DNA of 64,000 bases from Atriophallophorus winterbourni (Eukaryota > Platyhelminthes > Trematoda > Plagiorchiida > Microphallidae), in contig JACCGJ010016198.1 in NCBI GenBank assembly GCA_013407085.1, forward strand, positions 1 through 64,000. The letters are read 5' to 3'. A model generated the notes under the pieces. The model did not search any database. It was not told the DNA's origin and saw only the letters and a list, made by a program, of their open reading frames with translations. Shown here in pieces: positions 34,034-45,800 of this stretch (the stretch's first letter is position 1; each line of letters starts with the position of its first letter). The position numbers and the translations under genes are program-made.

Positions 34034-36868
34034 CTCAAATACCTATAATTCTCCGTTTTGGACGATTGTAATGAGATGAGCAACATTTGAGCTCATCAAA
34101 AATGTCTCAAACAGCCAAATCGTAGATTATTCCTAAAAATGCTGGATGGAATCGATGCTAAAATAAGTAAGAAATGCCAACATCAAACTGATAAAAATAC
34201 AAAGTGATAGTGTCGAATGCAGTTGTTGTTGGACTCTTTCGGTCGACGCAAATGAAATATTTACTATAGAAATATAGTAAATTGTTAGCTAAAGTCTCAA
34301 ATATACGGTCTTAGTCATTAGAAAAGTGTATTCGGAATCTTTGCGTAGCTTATATGAGAAAGTAGAATGTATACAAGGGTCACTAAACCTGATCTTACTG
34401 TCTCCACCTGATGACGGCAAACAGTCACAAACCGTTAGTGGTGTGTATGGGATGGGGATGTGAGCACCACAACAAAATGTATACTTGTTTTTTTATTATT
34501 TTTTGCAGTCTTTAGAGACATTTAGATATAACTCTGAACAATATATGTTGTTTCTATTCATTGTAAGATTATGTTAGGTGTGACACTTCAGACTCTTCGA
34601 ACTCACAGACCATCTTTCATTACAACCTATATTAGTAGTGAATTTTCAATTAGGATAAAGTTTACCATTCACATAAATAATTGTTTACACATTAAAGTTT
34701 AGATGGTGTAAAACATCCATATTCTGACTTTCACTTTGTTCAACATTTTCTTTGCTTCGATTTTTGAGTATGCTTCCAGCTCAATATATTAAGGATTAAA
34801 TATACACTGCATGCGATATGATGGCAAACGTTTCAATATCTATCGCATGGATGGAAAAACAGCGGCCAGCTGTCCTCACTTTCAAAAGCTGCTCCAGCTA
34901 CTAATAGACTTCATTTCGTACGCATGCAGAAAATTTATGTCGATACTCAGAATAAACAACACTGCGTTTCCTGTCCAAGAGACTGTATCTGTTTCCATCA
35001 TCGCTAATAAAAGTTTTCACCTTGAATCAGTACATCATTTTACTTTCTTGGTTTAATTATTGCAGATATGCTTTTGTTGAAACCAGACATACATAAGTGG
35101 ATTTGCATAGCAATTGCAATCTTACTCTGTCTAAACTTTCGTGTCTAAAGCAATGGCGAGTTGACCATCAATACGTTATGATGCGATAGAGTGCGTCAGT
35201 ACTAAATTCTGTAGCGTTTCGTATTGAAACCAGGATTATCCACGCAAGATACCAACGGCAGTTTGATGCTGTCCATTTACTTCCATAACATCTTCACCAT
35301 ATCGTAAATAGACGGAGTGAAGAATTTAGAAGCGCTGTCTACAGTTGTTATACAGACCATGTTCAAATAAGGAATCTACGCTTAAGCTGGCTAGCTTATA
35401 TACAAATAATGGAAAATAGTCATATTACCAAATGTCAATTTTATAAATATCATAAATTAGAAAGTTTGCACATATGGTAAAAAAGTTTGTAATCGAGTTA
35501 CCGAAGCCCTGGATATCAACTTTGTTTACTTTTGAATGACTTAATTCTGATAGTTCAAATGTAAATCACAGTGTAAGTCGCCAGTTTTGAGCTGTATAGA
35601 TAAAATGCTGCTCCTGGCTACTAAAAAGCTATCATGCTAATACAAACCTAAACAGAAGTTATTTAACCCTATGCACTTGCCAGAGATTACCTTATGAGAT
35701 ACGACAAAAGTTTGAGGGCAGTCATATTTAATGCGAAAATAGATACGCATTCGCCCATACAAACTTGCAAGATTGTTTACGGATGTTTCCTAATGGATTC
35801 TGATAAGAATGGATCACGGTTAAAGTTACAAGAGCAAAAACGTGCACAGCCAAAGAAAACCGATTATAGATTTTGGTGTGCCTTTTATGCGAATCAATGA
35901 ACATGGGTTGGGGTTAGTTCTGGTTAGGTTCACTCTGGTGCCCAAGGTTATGGATTGAAAGCGTTACACGTCTTCGTGCAAAAAGGGTGAAAACGGATGT
36001 TTTGTTGTCTGAAGTTATCGTCAAAATACCAACAAAATTAGATTAAACAAACAGGTTTGCAATCAAATGAACATTCCATCTGTTTTCCTTACTAATTTTC
36101 TTTACATATCTCAAATTTAATCACAAGGTATAATGTTGAATGGGTAAATATTTTAATAATTCTTGAATTTTGGAAAGGTTATGATTAAATCAGTATATAT
36201 ATACAGTGAAAATAATGACATCTTAGATTTGTATTGCTCACACGGGTTCTCGCTGTACATACACTGCACACCTTTCTATTTCTTTCATATAACCAACAAT
36301 TTTGTGGTTTGATTTCGAATGATGCTTCAAAGTGTATGAAGATAATGACAGATTGTACTATTCAGACGAATGGTGATTGCAGAATCATAATTCTACCCTG
36401 TTGTTTCGGGCTTGTACTGCATGACCCCGATTATATTGCCGTTTCTCTATCAATCAAAAAATAAAATCTGTTTTTAGCATACATTTAAATGAATTTATGC
36501 AGGGAATTTTTATCAAGGCAATGTTTGAGAACAATTTTTTTCAAAACGGCTAGACTGCAAATAGATCGAAACTAGAGTTACTCTGAATGTTGTAGTGGAA
36601 AATCCAATTAACGCCCTCGGATACATGGTTTGCAACACTGCAACAGATTGGGCTGTTTAGTGCTCTGGCCTATTGTTTTCTGATTGGGTATATATTAGAT
36701 AAGTTGCACCCGCGTTTTCGACAAGACAACTTTGTAAAATTTTCATGAAGAGGTTTATTTGTGAAACAAATATATTGGCTCCCTGTGACTGGTTAACTGA
36801 GTATGTACAGTAGTGCACAATTTGCAGAGTATTTAAAGGAATGGTAATGAAAATTGCATTGATTAAAA
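34034..36868. other. AT-rich intergenic stretch, no gene seen
   Basis: Short open frames at 34,811-35,056 and 35,694-35,900 show no family motifs. No repeat shared with the rest of the window was noticed. Confidence 0.35.
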
Positions 36869-37250
36869 ATGAATCTATTCTCGGTTATTGTGTTGATTGC
36901 TACCGCACTTTCGGTTACAGCTTTATTCCCGAATCTATCTTAAGTTGTAGAATTGGTATTTAATAGGGCTGGTTTATCGACTTACGTGGTAGACACCGTA
37001 TTTGATTTGGCTACTTATGCCAGTCGAGTTAGTTCGCAGAGAATGCATTCAGTGTCTGTGATCATAGCTGTGAACAATATTGTCGGCTATCAATAAACTG
37101 CATCTGGATTCCATTCAACTATGCGTACTTCGCTACATTAGGTCGGCAGGAGAACCCGATTAGCGAGAAAATTGTGAAGCTATCTAACAGTTCTATTGTC
37201 GATATAGAAGCGATCAATAATATGCATTTGATCTTTCTATGCTACCCGTG
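36869..37250 (+). pseudogene. possible remnant of a small secreted-protein gene
   Basis: An ATG at 36,869 opens a 24-codon peptide, MNLFSVIVLIATALSVTA followed by LFPNLS and TAA. This is a textbook signal peptide with an A-x-A-like cleavage region (SVTA). After the TAA the same frame stays open for 51 codons (VVELVFNRAGLSTYVVD at its start) to a second stop near 37,095. An overlapping frame then gives a cysteine-bearing stretch (CDHSCEQYC, then NCIWIPFNYAYF) up to about 37,253. This could be a decayed gene, or one whose intron signals I did not resolve. Function is not recognised. Confidence 0.3.
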
Positions 37251-37253
37251 ATA

Positions 37254-37971
37254 TGATAGCGATTGTGAGCGTAGTCATCCGATCAATTGGTAAAGTATTT
37301 TCATTCATATTAAATATTAAGTCCCATCAAACTTATAGATTGTAAACATGATTGTCTGAAAACACTCTGTGATGATGAATCAGCAGCTGAGAACCAGCCA
37401 CCCTGGCATGGCACTAAAAGATGAGCGAGTTGCTTCAATGGAAGTAAAGTTGAGACTTTCTCTGCTGTGTGATTCAGAAAGGTTGTTGTGCATACTAAAA
37501 ATTGAAATGCAGTCAACATTAATTAATTAATATAGTTATAAGTTCAGCATGTGTGTGAATATCCAGAAAACCCAAACCACGCGGAATACGCCAGATTTTT
37601 TATGAACGGATATGTTAATAGAAGTATGGTGTGCTGTCGGTTGATATGTAAAACAGTACCCTTCGGCACAACACAAAAGTAGGTAGGTAAGTCGTTTTAT
37701 GAAAGAGTTGCATGAGAGCAGTTCAGAGTGAAAAACGCTAGCTGCGATCGAATGATGTGCAAGGTCAGTGAACCCAGCCCACCTGGTGTGGTCTTGAAGA
37801 GAACCGGTTCGTACCAAATCGTTTGACCAAACAGATTAAAAAGGCGACCGATACCGACATGGTAGGAACACTGTTCTCGTAACGAAATTTGCCTTTGTAA
37901 GATTGGCGTGTGTTTTAATATGTTTCAAACGAGTAATAAATGCGTTTGAATGAAAAAATGTTTTTTGTGTT
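37254..37971. other. spacer with a short imperfect repeat
   Basis: Two segments, about 37,385-37,430 and 37,765-37,810, share a GAACCAGCC-ACC-TGG core and similar flanks. No gene recognised. Confidence 0.3.
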
Positions 37972-38340
37972 ATGGGGTTCGTGGGTGAACGTGATTCAAA
38001 TGCAAAGATTTACCTCAGGGACTCCATTGACAGGTCGGTGACGGGAAGGGTAACGTTGCATCCAGTGTCCTTCGAAACCTGTGCGAATAACGAAAACGAC
38101 AGTAAAATAGAGCTTGGCTTCGGTTTACCTGATGCATTTATCACTTCTCATCCACCCTATAATATTAACCTAACCTTGAAAAACGTAAATGCAAACCGAA
38201 ATGGGGTATCGGAGATCAGTAACCAGTTTTCACTTAACTTATTCCAAGTGGTGGATTCGCTGCATAAGTTTAAAATTTGGGTACCACATTTCCCGACTTG
38301 TAAGCAGGAAACTTCAGAGAACCGTTTTGATTATTCGTGA
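37972..38340 (+). other. unassigned 122-codon open frame
   Basis: Plus-strand frame starting MGFVGERDSNAKIYLRDSID, with a balanced, globular-looking composition and no recognised domain. It lies 1.4 kb upstream of the Hsp110-like gene on the same strand. It could be an exon of another gene, but no clear splice sites bound it. Confidence 0.2.
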
Positions 38341-39698
38341 ACCGATCGGTGTATTTATGCTAGAGACGACCCAAGAAAAGTAGTGCTCCTTCGAGGATCT
38401 AGACTTTATTTGTAACATGGATAATCCGAGCTAAGCTATCTGGAGCATAACAATATATTAGGTTTATTTTCTCTAACCACTTACCTCTCATCAGACGTCA
38501 GCTTCAAGGCATATAGACTTGAAATCTATGTTTACTTTTGTTACTTGACATCAAGATTCATTGTACGATGCTCGTTTTAACAGTAGTTTCAAATTCAAAC
38601 TATGTTCCAATATGTAATACCTGTTACATGGTAATCCAACGTCAATTATTTTTCTCGCATCTGAATGATGTGCATAAATTAGTCTTGGTTTAGAAAGAGA
38701 TCTATTGTGTCTGATGAATAAAAGCAACCACCAAAACTTAATAAATTAACTGATATATTGATCAATATATCGCTCATATTCGAAGTCTTACAATGCAGTC
38801 ATTTGCACAAAGGAACATCCTGTGATTGATTTGTATTCAAGCAGCAGTGTGAAAATATTTCTGTCTCGGTTACGTGGATAAAATTGAAACTTTAAGTCAT
38901 TTGGCATAACGTAATTGACGTTTTCTATGATCATCATCTCAACACACGTCGCGTCAATGTACCAATCAATCACGTGTTCAGCGAATTAGATACATGTTTG
39001 TTTTGCCGAGACTGCAAAACACTAGACCAGAAGCAAATGGTACCAAAATTTGCAACAGCTTGTAAAATTTGCTATCATCACTTAAAGTGTGAATTAAAAT
39101 TTAATCAGTTAATCATTCTACTTTAGATTATAGATCATAAAACGACAGAACTTGGATGTGTAGTGATAATGTTGAAAAAAGAGGTAGGCCTTCGAAAGAT
39201 ATCGTGTTTTTAAACTTATATGGTCAAAAATGTGTAAACACTATCTTAACCAATCATATCTAATCTTTACTAACATTCAGTGGTTAAATAAATCAACATT
39301 CGTCATTTTTCAACTCTGCTTCAAGATGTCGTACTCACGGGAGAATGACAGCACTGCAAATAACCGCGATGAAGTTAATTTTCTATTTGAATACAACGTT
39401 TAGTTTTTATTTATTTCGTTGATGCTATTTTGAGTTTTCTTTTCGAACGCGTAGTTTTGCAATACTTAAATTCTTCATTCAATTGAATGGATTAGTTTCG
39501 CTATGCTTTATCCTCTGGTGCATTTATATACTTAATTATGCTTACATTTGACGTGAATTAACCATTTATTCCGAAAATAAAACTTTAAACTTTTGATTTC
39601 TTTTTAGTGACATTTACACAACGTTATTCGTTTTCCCGAGTAAATTATTTTTTGTCAAAACAATCTATCCTCGATAACGTGTAGTTTACCTTTTACAG
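38341..39698. other. upstream region of the Hsp110-like gene
   Basis: AT-rich, no gene seen. A promoter cannot be placed by eye. A pyrimidine tract and AG (TTTACCTTTTACAG, ending 39,698) lie 15 bp before the start codon, consistent with a 3' splice site for a 5' untranslated intron or for spliced-leader trans-splicing. Confidence 0.35.
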
Positions 39699-39713
39699 AA
39701 AACAGTATAAAAC

Positions 39714-39826
39714 ATGTCTTTGAACGTCGTTGGATTTGATATCGGGGTGGTCAATTCCAGGGTTGCAGTCTGCCGAAGGAACAAAGTGGAGGTTCTTGAG
39801 AACGAATACGGCAGTTCTCAAACGCC
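39714..39826 (+). CDS. Hsp110-like exon 1 (ATPase domain start)
   Basis: Begins MSLNVVGFDIGVVNSRVAV and ends after codon 37 plus two bases. D9 of the phosphate-1 motif is kept, but the Thr-Thr that binds phosphate in Hsp70 is Val-Val (HSPA4 also lacks it). EYGSSQTP aligns with the NEYSDRCTP block of HSPA4. The following intron (39,827-39,864) is 38 bp. Confidence 0.85.
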
Positions 39827-42800
39827 GTTAGTCGTTATCCCGTTTCCACATACTTTTATTCCAGGACGTGTGTTGCGTTTTTAGATGGTATACGCTGGGT
39901 CGGCACAGATGCTGCCGTTCAAAAGGAATCAAACATTTCTGCCACTGTATCTGAGTTCACATCGTTGATTGGAAAACGCATGAATAATCCTGAAGTTGCA
40001 GTGGATAGGGAATATTGTAGCTTCCCAATAAACCACACACCAGATGGTCGGTTGACCATACCGGTAAGATCCTGATCGTGCTCACAAACTTTTAAAGATC
40101 AAATGTGAAAGGAAAATGATAAACTTTCGACCAGAGCACTTGTTAGCGATGCAAATAAAGAAATTAAAAACCATGGCAGAAAACGCCATAAATTCAACCG
40201 TATTTCGTGAAGTTGTTTTCGGTGTTCCCATGAGTTATGGGTTGGACGAAAAGCAAGCGTTTATAGACGCGGCTCGTATAGCTGGCCTGAAAACAATTAC
40301 GCTTCTGCACGCAACAACAGCAGGTAAACCATAAAATCTAATAGAACTACCTTGCCAGTCGGTATAACGTTCGCTTATAGCGGTGTTCCTTTACCAGAAG
40401 AAGGAATGCCACCGAAGCGGGTGGCATTCGTGGATGTCGGCCACAAATATACACAAATTTCTATATGTTCATTCTATAAACAAAAGATGATTGTTATCGG
40501 AACCGCATGTGATACCAATTTAGGGGGTCGGAATTTCACGCGACAAATTGCGGAATACATCATCAGGGACATTTCAACATTCGATCCAGTAAGTTGTTCA
40601 CATGATGCGCGTATGCTGCATTTTTCTTATAGACCCATTCCTGGAATCCATATTACACACTGAGACTCATGCAAGATATCGACAGAATAAAAATTCGCAT
40701 GTGTTCAAATGACGAAAATCTCCCAATTTCCATTGATTACCTTCATTCGAAAAAGGTTTACAAGTCCGAAATCAACCGATCCACGTTTGAGGTACTCATT
40801 TCGTGGGATTCATTTAATTTTTTAAAACAGAATTTGACCAGTGCGCTTCTCACTCGTTTCAAGAATCTGATTAATGATTGCTTACAAAAAAGTCTAGTCA
40901 ACCCAAATGATATTAGTACAGTTCAACTTATTGGCGGAAGTTCTCAAATACCCGCGTTAAAGAAAGTTGTGATGGACATATTCAAACGAGCAAAACATGT
41001 CACAGAAGGGAATGACACCGTAGCACGAGGATGTGCACTTTATGTAAGTGATTAAAATAGATGGATTGAAGTATTTGTTTTAGTTGACCAACGATGATTT
41101 TCTCCCGATCACTTTCAGGCGTCTCTTTTGGCAAAAGCCCCAACCGCACGTGGCTTAGAGGTGATTGACAATACTGTAAGTGAGAACAATGTCAACGGAC
41201 AATTACTGCGCTACGACGAGCAACAAATCACAGAAATGATGGTTTTGGAGGTTAGTAATGAGGCTAACTGTTTCACGTTCTAATATGTAAATTTGACTCT
41301 AAAATTCTTGACGTACAATCCTGTTTTGTTTATATTACTTGTGCACCGATTATGTGGGAATTTATTACACACACAACGTTCAATTTTATCTAGAAAGTAC
41401 TTTATTTCACATAAGATTGCAAAACCGACATGCTCTTTGTTAATCAATTTTAAACAACCAAGCTGCATCCTGCGCATCGCATTTGAATTTTGCCCAAATT
41501 GTGCGTTTGCCGTAAACACGTGTTTTTTATGGCAACGTGATCAGTGAGGTCAAGTAACCTTGACTAATTTTGTTTAATGTTACGTCGATATACAAAGTCA
41601 ATCGGAATGTAATTCTACTGTCGATTGGAATATGTTTGGGACCGATCGTGTATTCATAATGCAAAGAAATTTGAGTGGAATCGGTTAGAGTAGTTTTTGG
41701 GTAACGTTTCACTTCGTCAGACCAAGGGTGATAGTCAGGACAGGGAACATGATTAAGTAGCGGTCAACCCACCACCACTTATTTGAACTTACCGCTGAAC
41801 AGCCTATCGTACGCTTACCGTGTGTCAAGTCTCGTGGGAATGACCAGGATCAGTGGTCGATTTTCCTCACAGTGTGTATCCACGTCAATCTGATACAAGT
41901 GAACACGGTCAAGGTCAGTTGACACGGCGGTCCACATGCGTAAAAGTACATAACTAACGGGGTTAAGGTTAACCTATTTTTGAAGAAAAACAATAATCTA
42001 ATTAACTAGTAGGTATAAGGTGAATAATAACTATTTACCGTCGCAGCAGTGCCGAGCGCCAGATTGTGGAGATTTCTACCCCATCCACCTTATTGACTGC
42101 CAGTCGACCTGCCTTCGCAATTTCGACCGCCTCCGCATGTAGGCGTTCGCTATACGGTTTAATACCGCGTCTTAATATTTCCACATTGTCTAGATCGACG
42201 CTGTGGCCCGTATCTAAAACGTGCTCCGCCAAGGCGGAATCACGAATAAGGGATTGATATTCCCTCGCATCCCGGGGCTGTTCCGTACACGCTTTCGGTG
42301 TTCTTCGATTCTAGTGTGAATTTCCCTGGAAGTCTGGCCTATGTAAACACCCGAACAGTCCTTGCAGTTGATTCTGTAGATGCTGTTCGTGACGCTAGAT
42401 AAAGGTGTCTTATCCTTGAGGTGCATCAGAACCGAACGGATAGTTTTCCCTTTCTTATAAGTCACGCGTATGGCCGCCTGGTTCAAGATTCTACGTATCG
42501 CTTCAGATGTGCATTTTACGTAAGGTATACAAACTGTATCTCGCCAATTTTTCTCAGATTTTTCTGACGGGTATTTTACCTTCGTCAATTGGCGTTTTAC
42601 AAAACGTTTTGGATAACTGTGGTCAATGAGCCTTTGGCTCGCTTCACGGTGCGCCTGTTTACGGTCTCTTTCATCGCTGCACTGGTGTTCTATCTTATGG
42701 AAAATGGCTGTTTAGCGGTAAGGTCAAATAAAAGGTGGTGGGTTGACCGCTACTTAATCATGTTCCCTGTCCTGACTATCACCCTGTGTCAGAAGCGAAA

Positions 42801-45800
42801 CGTTACCCAAAAACTACTCTAACCGATTTCACTCAAATTTCTTCGCATTGTAATTCTACTGTTTTGAGTGTTTTGAGTACTTCGATGAACATTGTGCACA
42901 ATCTTCGGTTTCACCTCGCAAGACTGGTCTCTGTGTGGACATTTGAATGGATAAGATAACGAAGTGTATGTTCAAAGGATGCGGCCACTACAATATATGG
43001 TTTACTTTATTTGATATTTTATTTATGTTACATAACACTAGCAAATTTAGTCTCAATTAGACTTGAAAATGTGGATGGCGGGTGATCAAGATTAACTTAG
43101 AAAGCACTGTTATGTTATACCACACTAATACAACGAACCACGTTGTTCAAATCAGAAACGCAGTGATTTTTGGTCAACCATGGGAATACCTTCCCAAGGA
43201 CAGGCTAGTTTCAGCATAAATCTCCCGCGCGTGTGACTTAACGCCGTCCTCACTTGATGATTGTTACGTTAAAAAGTGATTGATTAAGAGATTGGGGAAC
43301 AGATTGACTTGACTTTTTTGTGGATAATATGAGATTACGAAGACTCATCCCTAAAGATTTGCTTTGGCAATGAAGAAACATTTACTCAAACAATATTGCT
43401 GCGGTTCACACGAGATTATCTTTGGATTTTCTCATAGGAAGAAATATCCAAGCGCGAAATGCAAGAACATGCCAGATTGGCCGCTAAAAGCACCCTGATA
43501 TCTTACTGTACGAACCTCAAACAAACGTCACTCGGCATGAAAGACCAAATGGAATTGACTCAAGTTTGCAATTGGATTGACAGTGGCGAACATACTCAGG
43601 CCGAATACGAGAAACGACTTGCCTCCTTGAAACAACTGCAGCAATCGAATGATAATCGTCCGATGTTGAAAACACATGCTTCGGTAAGCAAGAAAACTGA
43701 CAAATCTATTGTATGATTTATTTCTAATATTTAATTCGTAATGTTGTTAGCTCGGTGTTGATATATAGGTCTAACCGAAGATCAATTACGAATGCGTAAT
43801 ACAAATCGAGTCCCAGAAAGCCTTCAATTTCATTTTACACAATTTTTAAACTCATTTTCAAAGTTCGTTATGAAATGTTATTTTCCGAAATGAACACTTT
43901 TTCGAGAACAAAGTTTACAATTCAAAATTTAGTTGATGAATACTTTACAATGTTTTTTTTCTAAGAACGTTTCATTGAGTAAGATTAATCCAAAGTTAAA
44001 CCTTATCATGTTTGGCGTTTGGTAGAGCAACCCATCTAACTTACCCTAAATTTCTTCTCTGCATTATAATCGCTCTAATTGCGATAATCGAAACTTTGAT
44101 ATATTGCTCCACTAAAGCAAGATGGATAATAGGCTTGGGGTTTTCACCACAAAATCATACTCCGTTGTTTAAACAAATGAGGCCAGCTTGCAAAATCATA
44201 TGTGGAACTATGGCACCGACGTCAGGGAAGGCTGGAAAAGTCGATGCTGCCCGATATTTGATACGCCACATGAAAATGATGTCAACTTGGCTATATCGAG
44301 CAACACGTAACCAATATTTTTATATGAATGCTTAAGATTTAAATTCGGAGTATTCTACCTGATTAAATTTCAGAATTCCGAGCTAAATACGGTTGGACGA
44401 ATGACCTCATCCTTCACAACATTGAACCCTCAAGTAAGTCCGAAAAATGGGAATTTATGCGGACACCAATTTTAAATTAAATAAGGCAGTGAATATGTGG
44501 CAGTTTGATCGTCAACATTACTGATGTTTATGCTTGACACAGCCAAATAGTTACATTTATTAAACATACAATAAAATGTGCTTGCAATTGAACGTATAAA
44601 GTTGAGCACACTATTTGTATTAACATGTTTTACGTATTTATATGGACCTATGATTAAACGAAATCCTGAGTCAAAATGTGGAAGCTATTGGACTATTTCA
44701 GCCTGAACAGTCCTTACATATAATCTGTTGTCTACGCTAGTTGTAAGACTACAGATACCGTTATGTAACACTGAATTTTTAACATTTTCCACCCCCTGGT
44801 AAGGTATATGCTAGGCAAGTGTTGATTTTATTGTTTTAACTCTTTTTCAATCGATGCTAACTTCTTAAACAGTGAAGCTTCAGTGCTATTTTCCCGAAGG
44901 TGCTTCAAGCGATACCAACTACTTCTTGTGCAATATACGCAGTCCAACGATTATTTCCAGAATTTCACTTGTCCTTCCAGGTGTTCCTTAAAAATAAGAC
45001 CGATTTTCAAAAAAGCTCATTTGCACGCATTTCCATCACACACATACTCCACGACCGGAATCGTGCTGTTTGTACTCATCAGATAGAACAGTAGGATCAA
45101 CAGCATGAGATCGATTTTCATTCTACCAACGTCATCAAGGAATTTTAGGCGTCTGTCAAACTACATTGATAAATACGTTTATTAATGTACAGGTTAGTAT
45201 TTAGCAAAGAAACATTTTCAAAATATGTCGGACTTCAGAGTGTTTCCAGTAGAGATAAGTGCTTTAAGTTACCAATCATATTTTGTTCCATCGTATTCTG
45301 AGTAAAAATCAATTAATCAATATTTATTTAAATCGTTGTTTTAAGTAAAAATATTGTGTTACATGCTGATTGCATTATTAGATCCGAATAGTAGCCGGTT
45401 ATAAGAATTAGTTTTCATGCTGGCATTTTTAACCGACTGTTTGTTAGTAATCTGAAAAATAATTTGCAAGTACTTCAGAAAGCCACAGCACCTAAAATGC
45501 ATGTAACACAATCACACATTTCAAAATATTGTTGTTTTTATCAGCGCACATAGGAGATCTAATCATGATTTATGCTTCACTATTTTGTTTCAGAGACCTG
45601 AAGGACCCGTCCGCATCATCGGAAGTACCACAAACTTAATTAAGGTTTGTTGATCATCGCTAACCATTGAAAAATTGCATTTCATGGATTTCTTCCATTG
45701 TGAAGCTAGTTCTAGATATGATAACCCCTTATGATGCAAGTATTTTAGCAACACTGTAAGACGGTATGAACAAAACTGAGTGTAAACATTCACATTTCGC

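Larger units (their letters stand above)
41608..42862 (-). mobile_element. 5'-truncated Penelope-like element in intron 6
   Basis: A minus-strand GIY-YIG endonuclease region is enclosed by inverted repeats (41,657-41,776 and 42,734-42,850). The 14-bp sequence TGTAATTCTACTGT lies at both 41,608-41,621 and 42,849-42,862, a candidate target-site duplication. About 35 bp lies between the left copy and the left inverted repeat, like the short extension known at Penelope ends. Nearly all the reverse transcriptase is missing. It sits antisense to the host gene. Confidence 0.8.

Noticed and set aside
34400..34440. CTGATGA motif suggesting a hammerhead ribozyme, which occurs in some flatworm repeats
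   Set aside because: The GAAA core and matching stems are absent.
42589..42822. 77-codon plus-strand open frame
   Set aside because: It is the reverse shadow of the Penelope coding region and its inverted repeat.
44755..44798. Possible short exon between ACTACAG and GTAAGG
   Set aside because: 44 nt is not a multiple of three and would break the phase-0 exon chain.
44882..44908. Possible 27-nt exon after TTAAACAG
   Set aside because: Begins with TGA in the required phase.
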